Of a stretch of 64,000 bases of DNA, positions 43,428-53,335 are shown piece after piece (position 1 is the first letter of the stretch; every line of letters starts with the position of its first letter). The notes under the pieces are model-generated. The model made no database searches. It was given only the letters and a program-made list of their open reading frames with translations, and was not told the origin of the DNA. Origin of the DNA: Phaeocystidibacter sp965659415 (GTDB lineage Bacteria > Bacteroidota > Bacteroidia > Flavobacteriales > Schleiferiaceae). The DNA lies in NCBI GenBank assembly GCA_965659415.1, contig CBFHVA010000005.1, positions 1 through 64,000 on the forward strand. The letters are read 5' to 3'. The translations under genes and the position numbers were made by a program.

Positions 43428-46400
43428 GTGAAGAATTTACTATCCCTGCTCTTCATACTCTTTGCAATTGCCAAAGTAAATGCACAGTGCATTGAGGCAT
43501 TTCCGTATTCTGAAGATTTCGAACAAACGGGATTCGTCGTACCCACAACGGACCCTAATGCTGGAACCGTACCGGCATGCTGGACGAGAAATATCACCAC
43601 AGGTTTGTATTGGAGACCCGACCGAGGAGCTACAGGACAGTTTAATACAGGCCCCTCTGTAGATCACACCACGGGCACCGGGAAGTACTTGGTGATGGAG
43701 GCAGACGGAACAAATTTCACTGCTACCAATACCAACGCTATCACTCCATGGGTGGATTTAAGCGGAACGACGAGTCCAGAGATACGATTTTGGCTACACC
43801 AGTTTGGATTTTCGACAGCGGGTATGGGAGTACAAATTCAGAGATTTGGCTCGACTACCTGGACCGGGCTCGGTACTGTAACGGGCTCCCAAACCTCTTC
43901 CACTGGAGCTTGGGAAGAAAAGTTTTTTGGACTCTCTCTTTACGTCAACGATACCATCCGCATTCGTTTTGTCGGAAACAGGACATTTGGTTTTAGTTCG
44001 TTCTGTCAAACTGCCATCGACGATATCTCAATCAATGAAGCGTCCTCTTGTCAGCGACCATTCAATTTCGCGGTGCAAACGCGTACTCAAACCAGTATCA
44101 CTTTTACATTCAGTTCACAAAACCCAACTGTTCCATCTGAGATTCGCTATATCGAAGCAGGGCAAAACTTATCGCAAGCAGTCATTGTGAGCGGGGGAAC
44201 GAATAATCCAATCACAGTCACTGGTTTGAATCCGTCAACTTCATATCTCTTTTGGTTGAGAGATAGTTGTTCTACCGGATACTCTAATTGGACAAGCGCT
44301 ATATCTGCCACAACCTTATGCGGAACCCTTACCGCCCCATACAGTGAGAGTTTTGAGGGACCTGATTTTGTTTCTCCAACAGGATTTAATGATCCAGGTT
44401 CCATTCAGTCTTGTTGGAATCGTAACCCTACTAGTGGTTACACCTGGATTATTGGTCCAGAGGCCTTTCTCACTGGATTTTCAGGTCCAGCCTCGGCGCA
44501 TGACGGCTCAAAATGGGCTCAAACAGCGCGGGCAGGCTTCAGCACGAACAACGGTCCATTGTTTCGTTCACCTCGAATAGATTTAACACCGCTAACAAAT
44601 CCAGAGCTGAGATTTTGGTCCTACATGTACGGTTCCAATATTGACCGCCTTGAAGTTGAAGTAAAAACATTAACGGGTAATTGGACGAACGTCCTAACCT
44701 TGACAGGTCAAGATCAATCTAATCAAACCGATCCATGGGATGAGCAAGTAATCTCACTCAGTTCTTTTGCCAATCAAACCATCTTTGTTCGCTTTAAGGG
44801 ATTTCACAACGGCACTACGTTTAATGCCGACATAGCCATAGATGATATTACGATTGACGAAGCTCCACCATGTCCAAGACCAACCATTCTGAGTTTAGTA
44901 GGTACATCTTTTAACTCAGCCACCTTGAGTTGGGTAAGCAGTGGTACTTCTCCTTGGCAAATTGAATATGGTGCTCCGGGTTATACTGCGGGTACAGGAA
45001 CAATAGTCGCGGCCACTTCCAATCCATTTACCGTAACAGGTTTGAGTCCGCAAACTTCCTACGACTTCTATATTCGCGATACCTGTGGGGCTTTTGGGGT
45101 CAGTAATTGGACGGGTCCTGTTCGTGTTCAAACTGAGTGCACTCCAGTTGCTGCACCGTGGTCTGAAGATTTTGAAGGCTCTAACTTCGCAAATAGTGGG
45201 CAATTCAATACCCAGGGTACGATTGATCCTTGCTGGAGAGCTCCGGGTTCCCAAGCGGGATTCTTCTGGACACCATCACCGGTGGCGTTTCAACTCACAT
45301 CAACGGGTCCTCTGTTAGATCATACAACAGGCACGGGAGATTACATTTATGCCACCAATAGTGGTTTTAATGCAGGCGATTCAGCTCTTCTCCAAACTCC
45401 TCTTGTGGACCTAGGAAGCTTGACAAACCCGCAGTTATCGTTTTGGTATCACATGTACGGGGATAATATTAGAGACTTCGTTGTGGAAGTATGGGATGGA
45501 TCTACTTGGTCCACAGAATTAACCATTACCGGACAACAACAAACTACGAATGGTGCTGCCTGGAAAGAAGGAATTGTCAATTTGGCTAGTTATGCTAATG
45601 ATACGATTAGTGTGCGTTTTACTACAAATAGGGCAGGTGCGTTTGGAACGAACGTAAGAGCGGCTTTAGATGACATCGTCATCGACGAGCAACCTGCTTG
45701 TCCGCGTCCTACTACCTTCACAATAGGTAGCCCTACAACTACATCCCTCGTTGCTGTTTGGGATACCGTTGGAGGCAGTTCGTGGATAATCGAATATGGT
45801 CCTCCTGGTTTTACATTGGGGGCTGGAACGCAAGTTACGGTTACCTCTTCGCCTCATACTGTAACGGGGTTATTACCTGGAACAACCTATGAATTCTATG
45901 TCATTAGTGATTGCGGAGCGCAGGGGCAAAGTGACGAAACAGGGCCAGAAAATGGAACTACAGTTTGTGCCACGAAGAACGCTCCATATCGTGAAACGTT
46001 TGATGGAATCGATTGGATACCAGCATTGAATTTTGGTTCAAACGGTGAATTAGGTCCTTGTTGGGTCCGGCAAGATACGGTGAACTACATCTGGAAACCG
46101 ATGTCGGGGCAAACGTTCCCAACGGCTACTGGACCACAAGCAGATCACACAACGGGTTCAGGTAAGTATGTGTATTCGGATGTGAGCGGATTTAGCGCAA
46201 CCAATACCGTGTTAAGAATGCCAGAAATTAATCTGACGCCATTGGATACGCCTGAGTTGCGCTTCTGGTACTATATGTACGGAGCTGGTATCTCAAGCTT
46301 GCGGGTCCAAGTGAAACAAGGAACTGCACCTTGGACTACAGTTAATACCATCACCGGACAGCAACAAGCTTCGCCAAGCGAACCTTGGCAGGAGCGCACA

Positions 46401-48614
46401 GTGAGTTTAGCGGCGTATCAAAATCAAACGGTATTTATCCGCTTTGTTGCAGAAAGAGCGAGCACGAGCTTCTTTGCGGACGTCGCTATCGATGACGTAT
46501 CAGTTGATGAACAACCTCAATGTCCGGCCCCTACCAACTTGAGTGCGACAGGTGTTAGCGAGTCGGCTATCGAAGTGAGCTGGACATCGGGAGGTGGCAG
46601 TTCTTGGGTTATTGAGTACGGTCTTTCGGGTTTTGCATTAGGTACTGGAACTACTATCACAGTTCAGAACAATCCATTTATTGTAACGGGTTTAGCAACG
46701 AATGCTACGTATGATTTTTATGTGCGCGACTCCTGCTCAAATGGAGGCTTATCCATTGCCCAAGGTCCCGTGAGTGCAAGTACTTATCCTTGTGCAGATG
46801 CATGTTTGTATGAGCTGAAGTTGGAAGATCAAAACTCAAATGGTTGGTCCATTGGGTTCGGTGGTAACTTTACTCACTTTGTTGATGTAATCGTTGACGG
46901 GAATACCACGAGTTACACATTGGAAAGTGGAGCATCAGCCACCTTCTTTATTCCAGTATGCGACAGCTTACCGGTGGAACTTTTCTTTAGAAGCTCTGGA
47001 TTTCAATCGAATGAGTGCGGAATAGAATTCCGTGACCCCGCAGGTACACTTTTATACGACCGTAACTTTGGCACAACGCTGGCCACCGGTTCGCTATTCA
47101 CTACTACAGGCAACTGTGTTCCAACTTGTAGCGATCCAGTGGGTTTAACCATCCAGAACATTACTTCGAATAGTGTCGATGCCTTCTGGAGTTCCCTTTC
47201 TGGAACATCCAACATAGCAGTGGGTGCTCCGGGTTTCAATCCGACCAATCCAACCTCAACGAATATTACCACTGGATCTTCAGCGCTTACTGGCCTTAAT
47301 CCAAATACGACGTATGATGTTTATGTGCAAGACACGTGTACAAATGGATTGCTCAGTAGCTGGGTAGGACCCGTTTCCTTTACTACGATTTCTTGCTCTC
47401 CTCCGACCGCTAGCTTTGTATCATCTACCTCTGGTTTGGTGGCCAACTTTGATGGAAGTGGTTCCTCTGGGCTTGTAACTACGCATACATGGCGATTTGG
47501 AGATGGCACTTCTGGTTCGGGAGCAAATGATGCACATACATATGCTGCACCGGGCATTTATACGGTTACACTCATCGTGAGTAACCCATGTGGTGTACTA
47601 GATTCAGTTTCTCAACAAGTTGTGGTGTGTGGCAGCCCATCGGCGGCATTTACGGCTCAGGCTAACGGACTGAGTGTCGATTTGGATGGTTCGATCAGCG
47701 CGGGTATCGGTATGACTTATTTTTGGGATTTTAATGATGGTAATACTGGAGCTGGTGTGAATCCAACCCATGTTTACGTCAGCGCCGGGACGTATAACAT
47801 CTTGCTCATAGTGACAGATACTTGTGGTTCCACGGATACTACCATGCTACCTGTGTTGGTTTGTGATGCGCCCACGGCTTCATTTACGCTTAATGTGACT
47901 GGCTTAAGCGTCGCACTCGATGCGTCAGCCTCTACAGGAGCTAATCAGTATTTCTGGGATTATGGAGATGGAAATTCAGGGACGGGCGTGACGAGCACCC
48001 ACACTTACGCGAGCAATGCCAACTATAACATTCTGCTTTATGCTGTTAATGCTTGCGGTGATACGGCTATTGATACGCAAGTAGTAGCGCTTTGTACTGA
48101 TCCTTTCGCGTCATGGACTTATCAGATTATTTCTTCGGGTGGAAATGGTATGCTCGTTCAGTTTGATGCCACCAACAGTGCAGGTACAACTTACTTCTGG
48201 GATTTCGGAGATGGAAGTACTGCTTCGGGAACGAATTTCCCAACACATACTTATTTAACACCTGGGCTTTTTTATCGGGTTACTTTGATTGTGGGTAACG
48301 ACTGTGGAGATACCGACACATTGGCTTACAGATTGAGCTCAATAGGCGTAGAGGAAAATGTCCAATGGAGATCTAAGTTATATCCTAATCCAACGTCTGG
48401 TTCTTTCTTTATTGAGATGACTGATTTGGGCAGGGCTATTGAAGGAATTAACATTCTATCCGTCGATGGTAGAATAGTGGCTTCCCCGAGTTTCGATGCA
48501 GCAGCCGGTAATCGTCTGAGCCTCATCTTCAACGAGCCTCCGGGGGTTTATTTCGTGCAAGTTCTGTATGATGACGGTCACCTTGAAACCCATAGATTGC
48601 TGATAGACAGGTAG
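43428..48614 (+). CDS. Giant cell-surface adhesin with MAM-like/FnIII, PKD and T9SS type A domains
   Basis: A 1728-residue secreted protein. Seen: signal peptide MKNLLSLLFILFAIAKVNAQ from a GTG start; a longer TTG frame from 43368 would put non-signal-like residues in front. Four consecutive units of about 275 residues begin at 43488, 44319, 45138 and 45966; each has a Cys-xxxx-APYxExFEG start, a MAM-like beta-sandwich with DHTTGTGKY and AIDDIxIDE, and an FnIII domain. Next come a CUB-like unit (CADACLYELKLEDQNSNGWS), another FnIII, and four PKD domains with the FWDFGDG pattern. The C-terminal 75 residues (KLYPNPTSGSFF ... PGVYFVQVL) are the T9SS type A signal. It is divergent from the DUF4159 operon. 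Confidence 0.9.
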   Translation: MKNLLSLLFILFAIAKVNAQCIEAFPYSEDFEQTGFVVPTTDPNAGTVPACWTRNITTGLYWRPDRGATGQFNTGPSVDHTTGTGKYLVMEADGTNFTATNTNAITPWVDLSGTTSPEIRFWLHQFGFSTAGMGVQIQRFGSTTWTGLGTVTGSQTSSTGAWEEKFFGLSLYVNDTIRIRFVGNRTFGFSSFCQTAIDDISINEASSCQRPFNFAVQTRTQTSITFTFSSQNPTVPSEIRYIEAGQNLSQAVIVSGGTNNPITVTGLNPSTSYLFWLRDSCSTGYSNWTSAISATTLCGTLTAPYSESFEGPDFVSPTGFNDPGSIQSCWNRNPTSGYTWIIGPEAFLTGFSGPASAHDGSKWAQTARAGFSTNNGPLFRSPRIDLTPLTNPELRFWSYMYGSNIDRLEVEVKTLTGNWTNVLTLTGQDQSNQTDPWDEQVISLSSFANQTIFVRFKGFHNGTTFNADIAIDDITIDEAPPCPRPTILSLVGTSFNSATLSWVSSGTSPWQIEYGAPGYTAGTGTIVAATSNPFTVTGLSPQTSYDFYIRDTCGAFGVSNWTGPVRVQTECTPVAAPWSEDFEGSNFANSGQFNTQGTIDPCWRAPGSQAGFFWTPSPVAFQLTSTGPLLDHTTGTGDYIYATNSGFNAGDSALLQTPLVDLGSLTNPQLSFWYHMYGDNIRDFVVEVWDGSTWSTELTITGQQQTTNGAAWKEGIVNLASYANDTISVRFTTNRAGAFGTNVRAALDDIVIDEQPACPRPTTFTIGSPTTTSLVAVWDTVGGSSWIIEYGPPGFTLGAGTQVTVTSSPHTVTGLLPGTTYEFYVISDCGAQGQSDETGPENGTTVCATKNAPYRETFDGIDWIPALNFGSNGELGPCWVRQDTVNYIWKPMSGQTFPTATGPQADHTTGSGKYVYSDVSGFSATNTVLRMPEINLTPLDTPELRFWYYMYGAGISSLRVQVKQGTAPWTTVNTITGQQQASPSEPWQERTVSLAAYQNQTVFIRFVAERASTSFFADVAIDDVSVDEQPQCPAPTNLSATGVSESAIEVSWTSGGGSSWVIEYGLSGFALGTGTTITVQNNPFIVTGLATNATYDFYVRDSCSNGGLSIAQGPVSASTYPCADACLYELKLEDQNSNGWSIGFGGNFTHFVDVIVDGNTTSYTLESGASATFFIPVCDSLPVELFFRSSGFQSNECGIEFRDPAGTLLYDRNFGTTLATGSLFTTTGNCVPTCSDPVGLTIQNITSNSVDAFWSSLSGTSNIAVGAPGFNPTNPTSTNITTGSSALTGLNPNTTYDVYVQDTCTNGLLSSWVGPVSFTTISCSPPTASFVSSTSGLVANFDGSGSSGLVTTHTWRFGDGTSGSGANDAHTYAAPGIYTVTLIVSNPCGVLDSVSQQVVVCGSPSAAFTAQANGLSVDLDGSISAGIGMTYFWDFNDGNTGAGVNPTHVYVSAGTYNILLIVTDTCGSTDTTMLPVLVCDAPTASFTLNVTGLSVALDASASTGANQYFWDYGDGNSGTGVTSTHTYASNANYNILLYAVNACGDTAIDTQVVALCTDPFASWTYQIISSGGNGMLVQFDATNSAGTTYFWDFGDGSTASGTNFPTHTYLTPGLFYRVTLIVGNDCGDTDTLAYRLSSIGVEENVQWRSKLYPNPTSGSFFIEMTDLGRAIEGINILSVDGRIVASPSFDAAAGNRLSLIFNEPPGVYFVQVLYDDGHLETHRLLIDR

Positions 48615-48685
48615 GCGTGGATATGTCTGAAGCGGACGTGTTTTCAAGAAATTCAATGCGTATCTTCGCTTGATAATCGTTCGCT

Positions 48686-50179
48686 ATGAAATCCATCAAA
48701 AAACTCTTGGTGGCAAACCGAGGTGAAATTGCACTTCGAGTAATGCGCACCGCAAAGGAGATGGGTATTAAGACTGTTGCAGTTTATTCTGAAGCAGATA
48801 GAAATGCCTTGCACGTTCGTTATGCCGATGAGGCGGTATTACTGGGCCCACCTCCAAGTAACCAGAGTTATCTTTTAGCTGATAAGATTATCGAGGAATC
48901 ACTTCGACTTGATGTGGATGCCATACACCCAGGTTATGGATTCCTTTCTGAAAATGCTGAGTTTTCACAAAAAGTAAGTGATGCGGGCATCGCCTTTCTC
49001 GGACCCAAACCTTACGCTATTGAAACCATGGGCGATAAGCTAATGGCTAAACAAGCGGTAAAAGGGTACGATGTACCACTGGTGCCAGGTACGGATGAGG
49101 CCATCACGGATGTTCAAGCAGCAAAGAAGCTCGCCGAAGAGATTGGCTACCCCGTTCTGATCAAAGCCGCTGCAGGTGGTGGTGGTAAGGGAATGCGAAT
49201 TGTAAACTCTTCTGACGAGTTTGAAGAACAGATGCAATTAGCCGTAAGTGAGGCCACTTCGGCCTTTGGCAACGGTAGTGTATTTGTTGAGAAGTATGTG
49301 AATTCCCCTCGACATATTGAAATACAGCTGGTTGCGGATCAACATGGGAACGTAGTACACCTGTTTGAGAGAGAATGCAGCGTGCAAAGAAGACACCAAA
49401 AAGTAGTAGAGGAAGCTCCATCTGCAGTGTTGACTCCAGAAAAACGCAAGGCAATGGGAGCGGCAGCCGTGAATGTTGCAAAAGCTTGTAACTACGAAGG
49501 TGCAGGTACCGTGGAATTCATTTACGATGCGAGTGGCGAATTCTATTTCTTGGAGATGAATACCCGTTTACAAGTAGAGCACCCTGTAAGTGAAATGATT
49601 ACCGGAGTCGATTTGGTGAAAGAGCAAATTCGAATTGCAGAAGGGCACGAATTGTCATTCACACAAGACGATCTACAAATTAAGGGTCATGCCATCGAGG
49701 TTCGTGTTTATGCTGAAGATCCGGAAGAGAATTTTATGCCCGACATTGGCAATTTGAAGCTATACCGTCGCCCCCAGGGACCTGGTGTCCGCGTGGACGA
49801 TGGCTTGGAAGAAGGTATGGATGTTCCGATTTACTACGATCCTATGATTGCCAAATTGATTACCTATGCCGATGATCGTCAATCATCCATTGATCGAATG
49901 GTAAGAGCTATTGATGAATATAGAATAGCCGGAGTGAAAACTACCTTGCCATTCTGCCGATTTACCATGCTTCACGATGCTTTCACTTCCGGTAATTTCG
50001 ATACGCACTTTGTGCAAAAGCACTACGAGCCCGCAATGTTAAAGAGGGAAGATAATGAAGGCCAAAAAGTAGCAGCTGCCGTAGCAGCTTTCTTATTGGA
50101 ATCTGAATCAGCTCAAACCGCACAATCCAGCACGAGTTCTGCCGTTGGAAGTTCATGGAAACGAAATCGCACAATGTGA
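48686..50179 (+). CDS. accC: Biotin carboxylase subunit of an acyl-CoA carboxylase
   Basis: Carboxylates the biotin of a carrier protein with ATP and bicarbonate. Seen in 497 residues: KKLLVANRGEIALRVMRT, HPGYGFLSENAEF, the ATP-grasp glycine-rich loop KAAAGGGGKGMRIV, ECSVQRRHQKVVEE, the EMNTRLQVEHPVSE catalytic block, and IAEGHELSF. The last 45 residues are Ala/Glu/Ser-rich and extend beyond the catalytic domain. No biotin carrier or carboxyltransferase gene is near, so it may serve acetyl-CoA or propionyl-CoA carboxylase; I cannot tell which. A TATCTTCG near-match box lies 17 nt upstream. It overlaps the DUF4294 gene by 25 nt. Confidence 0.9.
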   Translation: MKSIKKLLVANRGEIALRVMRTAKEMGIKTVAVYSEADRNALHVRYADEAVLLGPPPSNQSYLLADKIIEESLRLDVDAIHPGYGFLSENAEFSQKVSDAGIAFLGPKPYAIETMGDKLMAKQAVKGYDVPLVPGTDEAITDVQAAKKLAEEIGYPVLIKAAAGGGGKGMRIVNSSDEFEEQMQLAVSEATSAFGNGSVFVEKYVNSPRHIEIQLVADQHGNVVHLFERECSVQRRHQKVVEEAPSAVLTPEKRKAMGAAAVNVAKACNYEGAGTVEFIYDASGEFYFLEMNTRLQVEHPVSEMITGVDLVKEQIRIAEGHELSFTQDDLQIKGHAIEVRVYAEDPEENFMPDIGNLKLYRRPQGPGVRVDDGLEEGMDVPIYYDPMIAKLITYADDRQSSIDRMVRAIDEYRIAGVKTTLPFCRFTMLHDAFTSGNFDTHFVQKHYEPAMLKREDNEGQKVAAAVAAFLLESESAQTAQSSTSSAVGSSWKRNRTM

Positions 50180-50889
50180 TTTTTAAGAGATTTACGCTCT
50201 TTATCCTAAGCCTTTTGGCGGTTGCTGCTTCAGCTCAAACTGAAGGTGATTCCTCTATTTTTGATATCCAATACATTCCAATGCACAATGACACCATGAT
50301 GGTGTTCAAGTACATCGAGAATGGTCAAACCAAGCAGGCAGCAATTATCGAGGGCGATACTGTGCCGTGGCTAGTGCTAGACGAGGTTCTCCTAATCGAT
50401 GATCCTACTTTCGACTCCCAAGAGGCTCGCCGACGATATTATCGATTGAAGAGAAAGGTGATGCGCGTTTATCCATATGCCGTGCTTGCCGGAGATCGGT
50501 TGGACAGCTTAAATCTCAAGCTCGATAACTTGGCCGATGAGGACGATAGAGAAGATTACATTGAGGAGTACAACGAATTCTTGGAAAACCGATTTGAGCC
50601 TGAGCTTCGGAAACTAACCCACAGCGAAGGACAAATCCTCTGCAAACTGATTTACAGGGAAACGGGTTTGACTGTTTTTGAATTGATTTCTGATTACAGG
50701 AGCAGTTGGACCGCGTTCTGGTGGAATGTGAATGCAGGGTGGTTTGAAATCTCCTTGAAAGAGAAATACAACCCTGAAAGTGATGATGAGGACAAGCTAG
50801 TTGAGCAAATTTTGAATCGGTCTTTTGTTCAAGAACTGCTCGAAGAACGCGTCCCGTTTTATCCGCCTGAAAATGCGGATGGTAGATAG
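50155..50889 (+). CDS. DUF4294 exported protein
   Basis: A 244-residue exported protein of a family limited to Bacteroidota; function unknown. Seen: signal peptide (FKRFTLFILSLLAVAASAQ), then a central block YYRLKRKVMRVYPYAVLAGDRL and a second block LRKLTHSEGQILCKLIYRETG, followed by SDYRSSWTAFWWNVNAGWFEISLKEKYNP, which fits the conserved DUF4294 pattern. No catalytic motif. The ATG lies 25 nt inside the biotin carboxylase gene in another frame, giving coupling, but a shared role is not evident. Confidence 0.85.
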   Translation: METKSHNVIFKRFTLFILSLLAVAASAQTEGDSSIFDIQYIPMHNDTMMVFKYIENGQTKQAAIIEGDTVPWLVLDEVLLIDDPTFDSQEARRRYYRLKRKVMRVYPYAVLAGDRLDSLNLKLDNLADEDDREDYIEEYNEFLENRFEPELRKLTHSEGQILCKLIYRETGLTVFELISDYRSSWTAFWWNVNAGWFEISLKEKYNPESDDEDKLVEQILNRSFVQELLEERVPFYPPENADGR

Positions 50890-50911
50890 TCTATCTGAAC
50901 TTCTCATGCGG

Positions 50912-50944
50912 TTTGGCGTTGGAGCCCCCAATAAACTACCTTTG
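50912..50944 (+). promoter_or_regulatory. Complete Bacteroidota promoter for bshC
   Basis: TTTG at 50912-50915, 21-nt spacer, TACCTTTG at 50937-50944. The box ends 5 nt before the ATG at 50950, so the transcript should be leaderless or nearly so. Confidence 0.7.
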
Positions 50945-50949
50945 ACCTC

Positions 50950-52542
50950 ATGCAACACAAACCGGTTTCTATTTTTTCCACTGGACGTTTCTCACAGCTT
51001 ATGCGAGATTACGTCAACGAAGAGCCGAGTTTAAAGCCCCTTTACAATCGCCCCCACAAAAGGGAGAGTTATCTTACTCAGATTAAGGAGAAGTTGAGTA
51101 ATTCTATCGACCGTGAATTGCTCGCGGATATCATCCTAGAGCAATATGAAAGAATTAATTTGGCAAAAGACTTCCCGAAAGTTTATGAGAATGTAGAAAT
51201 ATTGCGTGATAAGAGCTCATTTACGGTCACCACCGGTCACCAGCTTTGCCTCTTTACAGGGCCGCTCTTTTTCATCTATAAGATTGTCAACACGTTGCGT
51301 TTGGCCGAAGAGTTGACCGAAGAAACGGGAAACCCTATTGTGCCTATATTTTGGATGGCCACTGAAGATCATGATTTTGAAGAGGTGAACCACGTTTGGT
51401 ATGGAGACATCAAATACACCTGGGAAAAAGATGCGGGCGACGCAGTAGGAAGGATGAGCACTGAGGGGGTAAGTCAAGTGATTTCTAATCTCCAGAAAGC
51501 CACAGGGGATAATCGACATGTGAGTGATCTCCTTGCTCTTTTTGAACGATGTTATCGGTCAGGGAAGAGCTTGGCCGAGGCCACACGTGAATTGGCCACC
51601 GAATTATTCGGTAAGTACGGTTTGGTAGTTCTTGATGCTGATGATGCGCGACTCAAATCGAAGATGATTGAGGTGTTCAAGAGTGAGATGGTAGAAAGAG
51701 AAACGCCATCGCTTTTAGAATCCAGCTCCGAACTATTAGAGAAGAATTACTTTTCCCAAGTTACTCCGCGCGACATCAATCTTTTTTACCTGCGTGATGG
51801 CGAGCGATATCGACTTACGGAACTGGACGGAAAAATTGTGACCGTAGATGGTCCGCATATTTGGAATGTGCAGGAAGTTATTTCTGAACTTGAAGCTCAT
51901 CCCGAGCGATTTAGTCCCAATGTGATATTGCGCCCCCTTTACCAAGAAATGATACTTCCCAATCTTTGCTATATCGGTGGAGGAGGGGAACTTGCTTATT
52001 GGCTTCAGCTGAAACCTCTATTCGACTATTGGAAAGTTACATTTCCCATCTTGAGATTGCGTAATAGCGTTGGTTTTATTCGTCGTAGGTTTCAGCATAA
52101 AATGGATAGTTTGGGGCTAAACGTGGAAGGTATCTGCGATCCATTATTTGAACAAAAGCGTAATCACTTCAGAGCGAAATTGAGTCTAAATGGAGAGATG
52201 GATGAACTCAGAGCAGATGCCGATGAGGTGTTTAGCAGCTTAGAAGACTTGGCGACGCGCATTGACAAAAGCTTGATAGGAACCGCTCAAGCTTATAATG
52301 CCAGGCAACTGCATTTACTTCAGAACTTCGAGAAAAAGGTCTTGAACGCAGCAAAGCGAAGAGATGCCGAAGTTGAACGCATGTTTGATGAGATTCATGC
52401 CGAAGCTTTTCCCGGGGGAAGCCTCCAAGAACGACGGGATACGTGGCTTACCATAGTGGAGCGATTTGGTCCTGATACGTTGGAAACGCTAATGACCGAA
52501 TTGGATCCTTTCGATCATACCTTTAGTTGGTTCACTGAATAA
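50950..52542 (+). CDS. bshC: Putative cysteine ligase BshC (bacillithiol biosynthesis)
   Basis: Thought to add cysteine to glucosaminyl-malate, the last step of bacillithiol formation; bacillithiol is the main low-molecular-weight thiol of many Firmicutes and Bacteroidota. Seen in 530 residues: SFTVTTGHQLCLFTGPLFFIYKI, the conserved PIFWMATEDHDFEEVNH, NLCYIGGGGELAYWLQLK, and the C-terminal coiled coil (KNHFRAKLSLNGEMDELRADAD) with the SWFTE end. The length is normal. bshA and bshB are not in the window. The TauE/SafE permease follows 30 nt later. Confidence 0.92.
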   Translation: MQHKPVSIFSTGRFSQLMRDYVNEEPSLKPLYNRPHKRESYLTQIKEKLSNSIDRELLADIILEQYERINLAKDFPKVYENVEILRDKSSFTVTTGHQLCLFTGPLFFIYKIVNTLRLAEELTEETGNPIVPIFWMATEDHDFEEVNHVWYGDIKYTWEKDAGDAVGRMSTEGVSQVISNLQKATGDNRHVSDLLALFERCYRSGKSLAEATRELATELFGKYGLVVLDADDARLKSKMIEVFKSEMVERETPSLLESSSELLEKNYFSQVTPRDINLFYLRDGERYRLTELDGKIVTVDGPHIWNVQEVISELEAHPERFSPNVILRPLYQEMILPNLCYIGGGGELAYWLQLKPLFDYWKVTFPILRLRNSVGFIRRRFQHKMDSLGLNVEGICDPLFEQKRNHFRAKLSLNGEMDELRADADEVFSSLEDLATRIDKSLIGTAQAYNARQLHLLQNFEKKVLNAAKRRDAEVERMFDEIHAEAFPGGSLQERRDTWLTIVERFGPDTLETLMTELDPFDHTFSWFTE

Positions 52543-52572
52543 CACGTACCTGTTGATTTCTCTGAAGTTTTC

Positions 52573-53334
52573 GTGGTGTCACTGATTGCCTTAGTAGGCA
52601 GCGGGCTTACGCTTATTTCGGGTTTCGGACTGGGCACCTTACTTCTTCCCACCTTCATCTTATTTTTCTCGCCTTTGGAGGCCGTTATGCTCACGGCCAT
52701 TGTTCATTTTCTGAATAATGTATTCAAGATTTCAATGCTTTTTAAAGAGGTAGATCGGACGATTCTGCTCTACTTTGGAATTCCAGCGATAGGTGGTGCA
52801 TACTTAGGTTCATGGCTTGCCACGCATTTGGACAACTCCACGGCATATGGTGTTTCCTTCTGGGGAGAGTATGTTGAGGTTTCGTACTTCACGGTTGTAG
52901 TTGCCGTTCTCATGATATTATTTGCCTTGCAAGAGATTTTTCTAGGCCGAAAGGGACTTGCTTTCCAGAGGACTGCTTTTATTCCCGGTGGGGTAGTGAG
53001 TGGCTTTTTTGGCGGTCTTACTGGACATCAAGGAGCGCTTCGCTCAATGTTTTTATTGAAGTCTGGATTGTCCACCTCCGCGTATGTGGCCACCGGAGTT
53101 GCCATAGCTATGCTCATCGATCTAACGAGATTGCCGAGATATCTGATGGAAACTGAATTGCATGTAATTCGTTCTGAATGGCCCGTGTTGTTGTCCGCCA
53201 CAATTTTTGCCTTCACAGGAGCTTTTGTGGGCAAGCGATTAATGAAGAATGTCACTTTTAGGCTGGTGCAATGGATTGTAGGTCTGCTTATGATCGTCAT
53301 AAGCCTGAGCTTGTTGACTGGAGCAATCAGCTAG
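52573..53334 (+). CDS. TSUP (TauE/SafE) family permease
   Basis: A 253-residue integral membrane protein with about seven to eight hydrophobic segments. Seen: GSGLTLISGFGLGTLLLPTFILFFSPLEAVMLTAIVHFLNN at the start and GGVVSGFFGGLTGHQGALRSMFLLKSGLS, the second of the two pseudo-repeats typical of TSUP. Known members export sulfite or sulfoacetate, or import organosulfur compounds. The start is a GTG at 52573 (no in-frame ATG near); the GTG-GTG pair leaves one codon of doubt. The gene follows bshC by 30 nt and is convergent with the metallo-beta-lactamase relic. Confidence 0.85.
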   Translation: MVSLIALVGSGLTLISGFGLGTLLLPTFILFFSPLEAVMLTAIVHFLNNVFKISMLFKEVDRTILLYFGIPAIGGAYLGSWLATHLDNSTAYGVSFWGEYVEVSYFTVVVAVLMILFALQEIFLGRKGLAFQRTAFIPGGVVSGFFGGLTGHQGALRSMFLLKSGLSTSAYVATGVAIAMLIDLTRLPRYLMETELHVIRSEWPVLLSATIFAFTGAFVGKRLMKNVTFRLVQWIVGLLMIVISLSLLTGAIS

Positions 53335-53335
53335 A

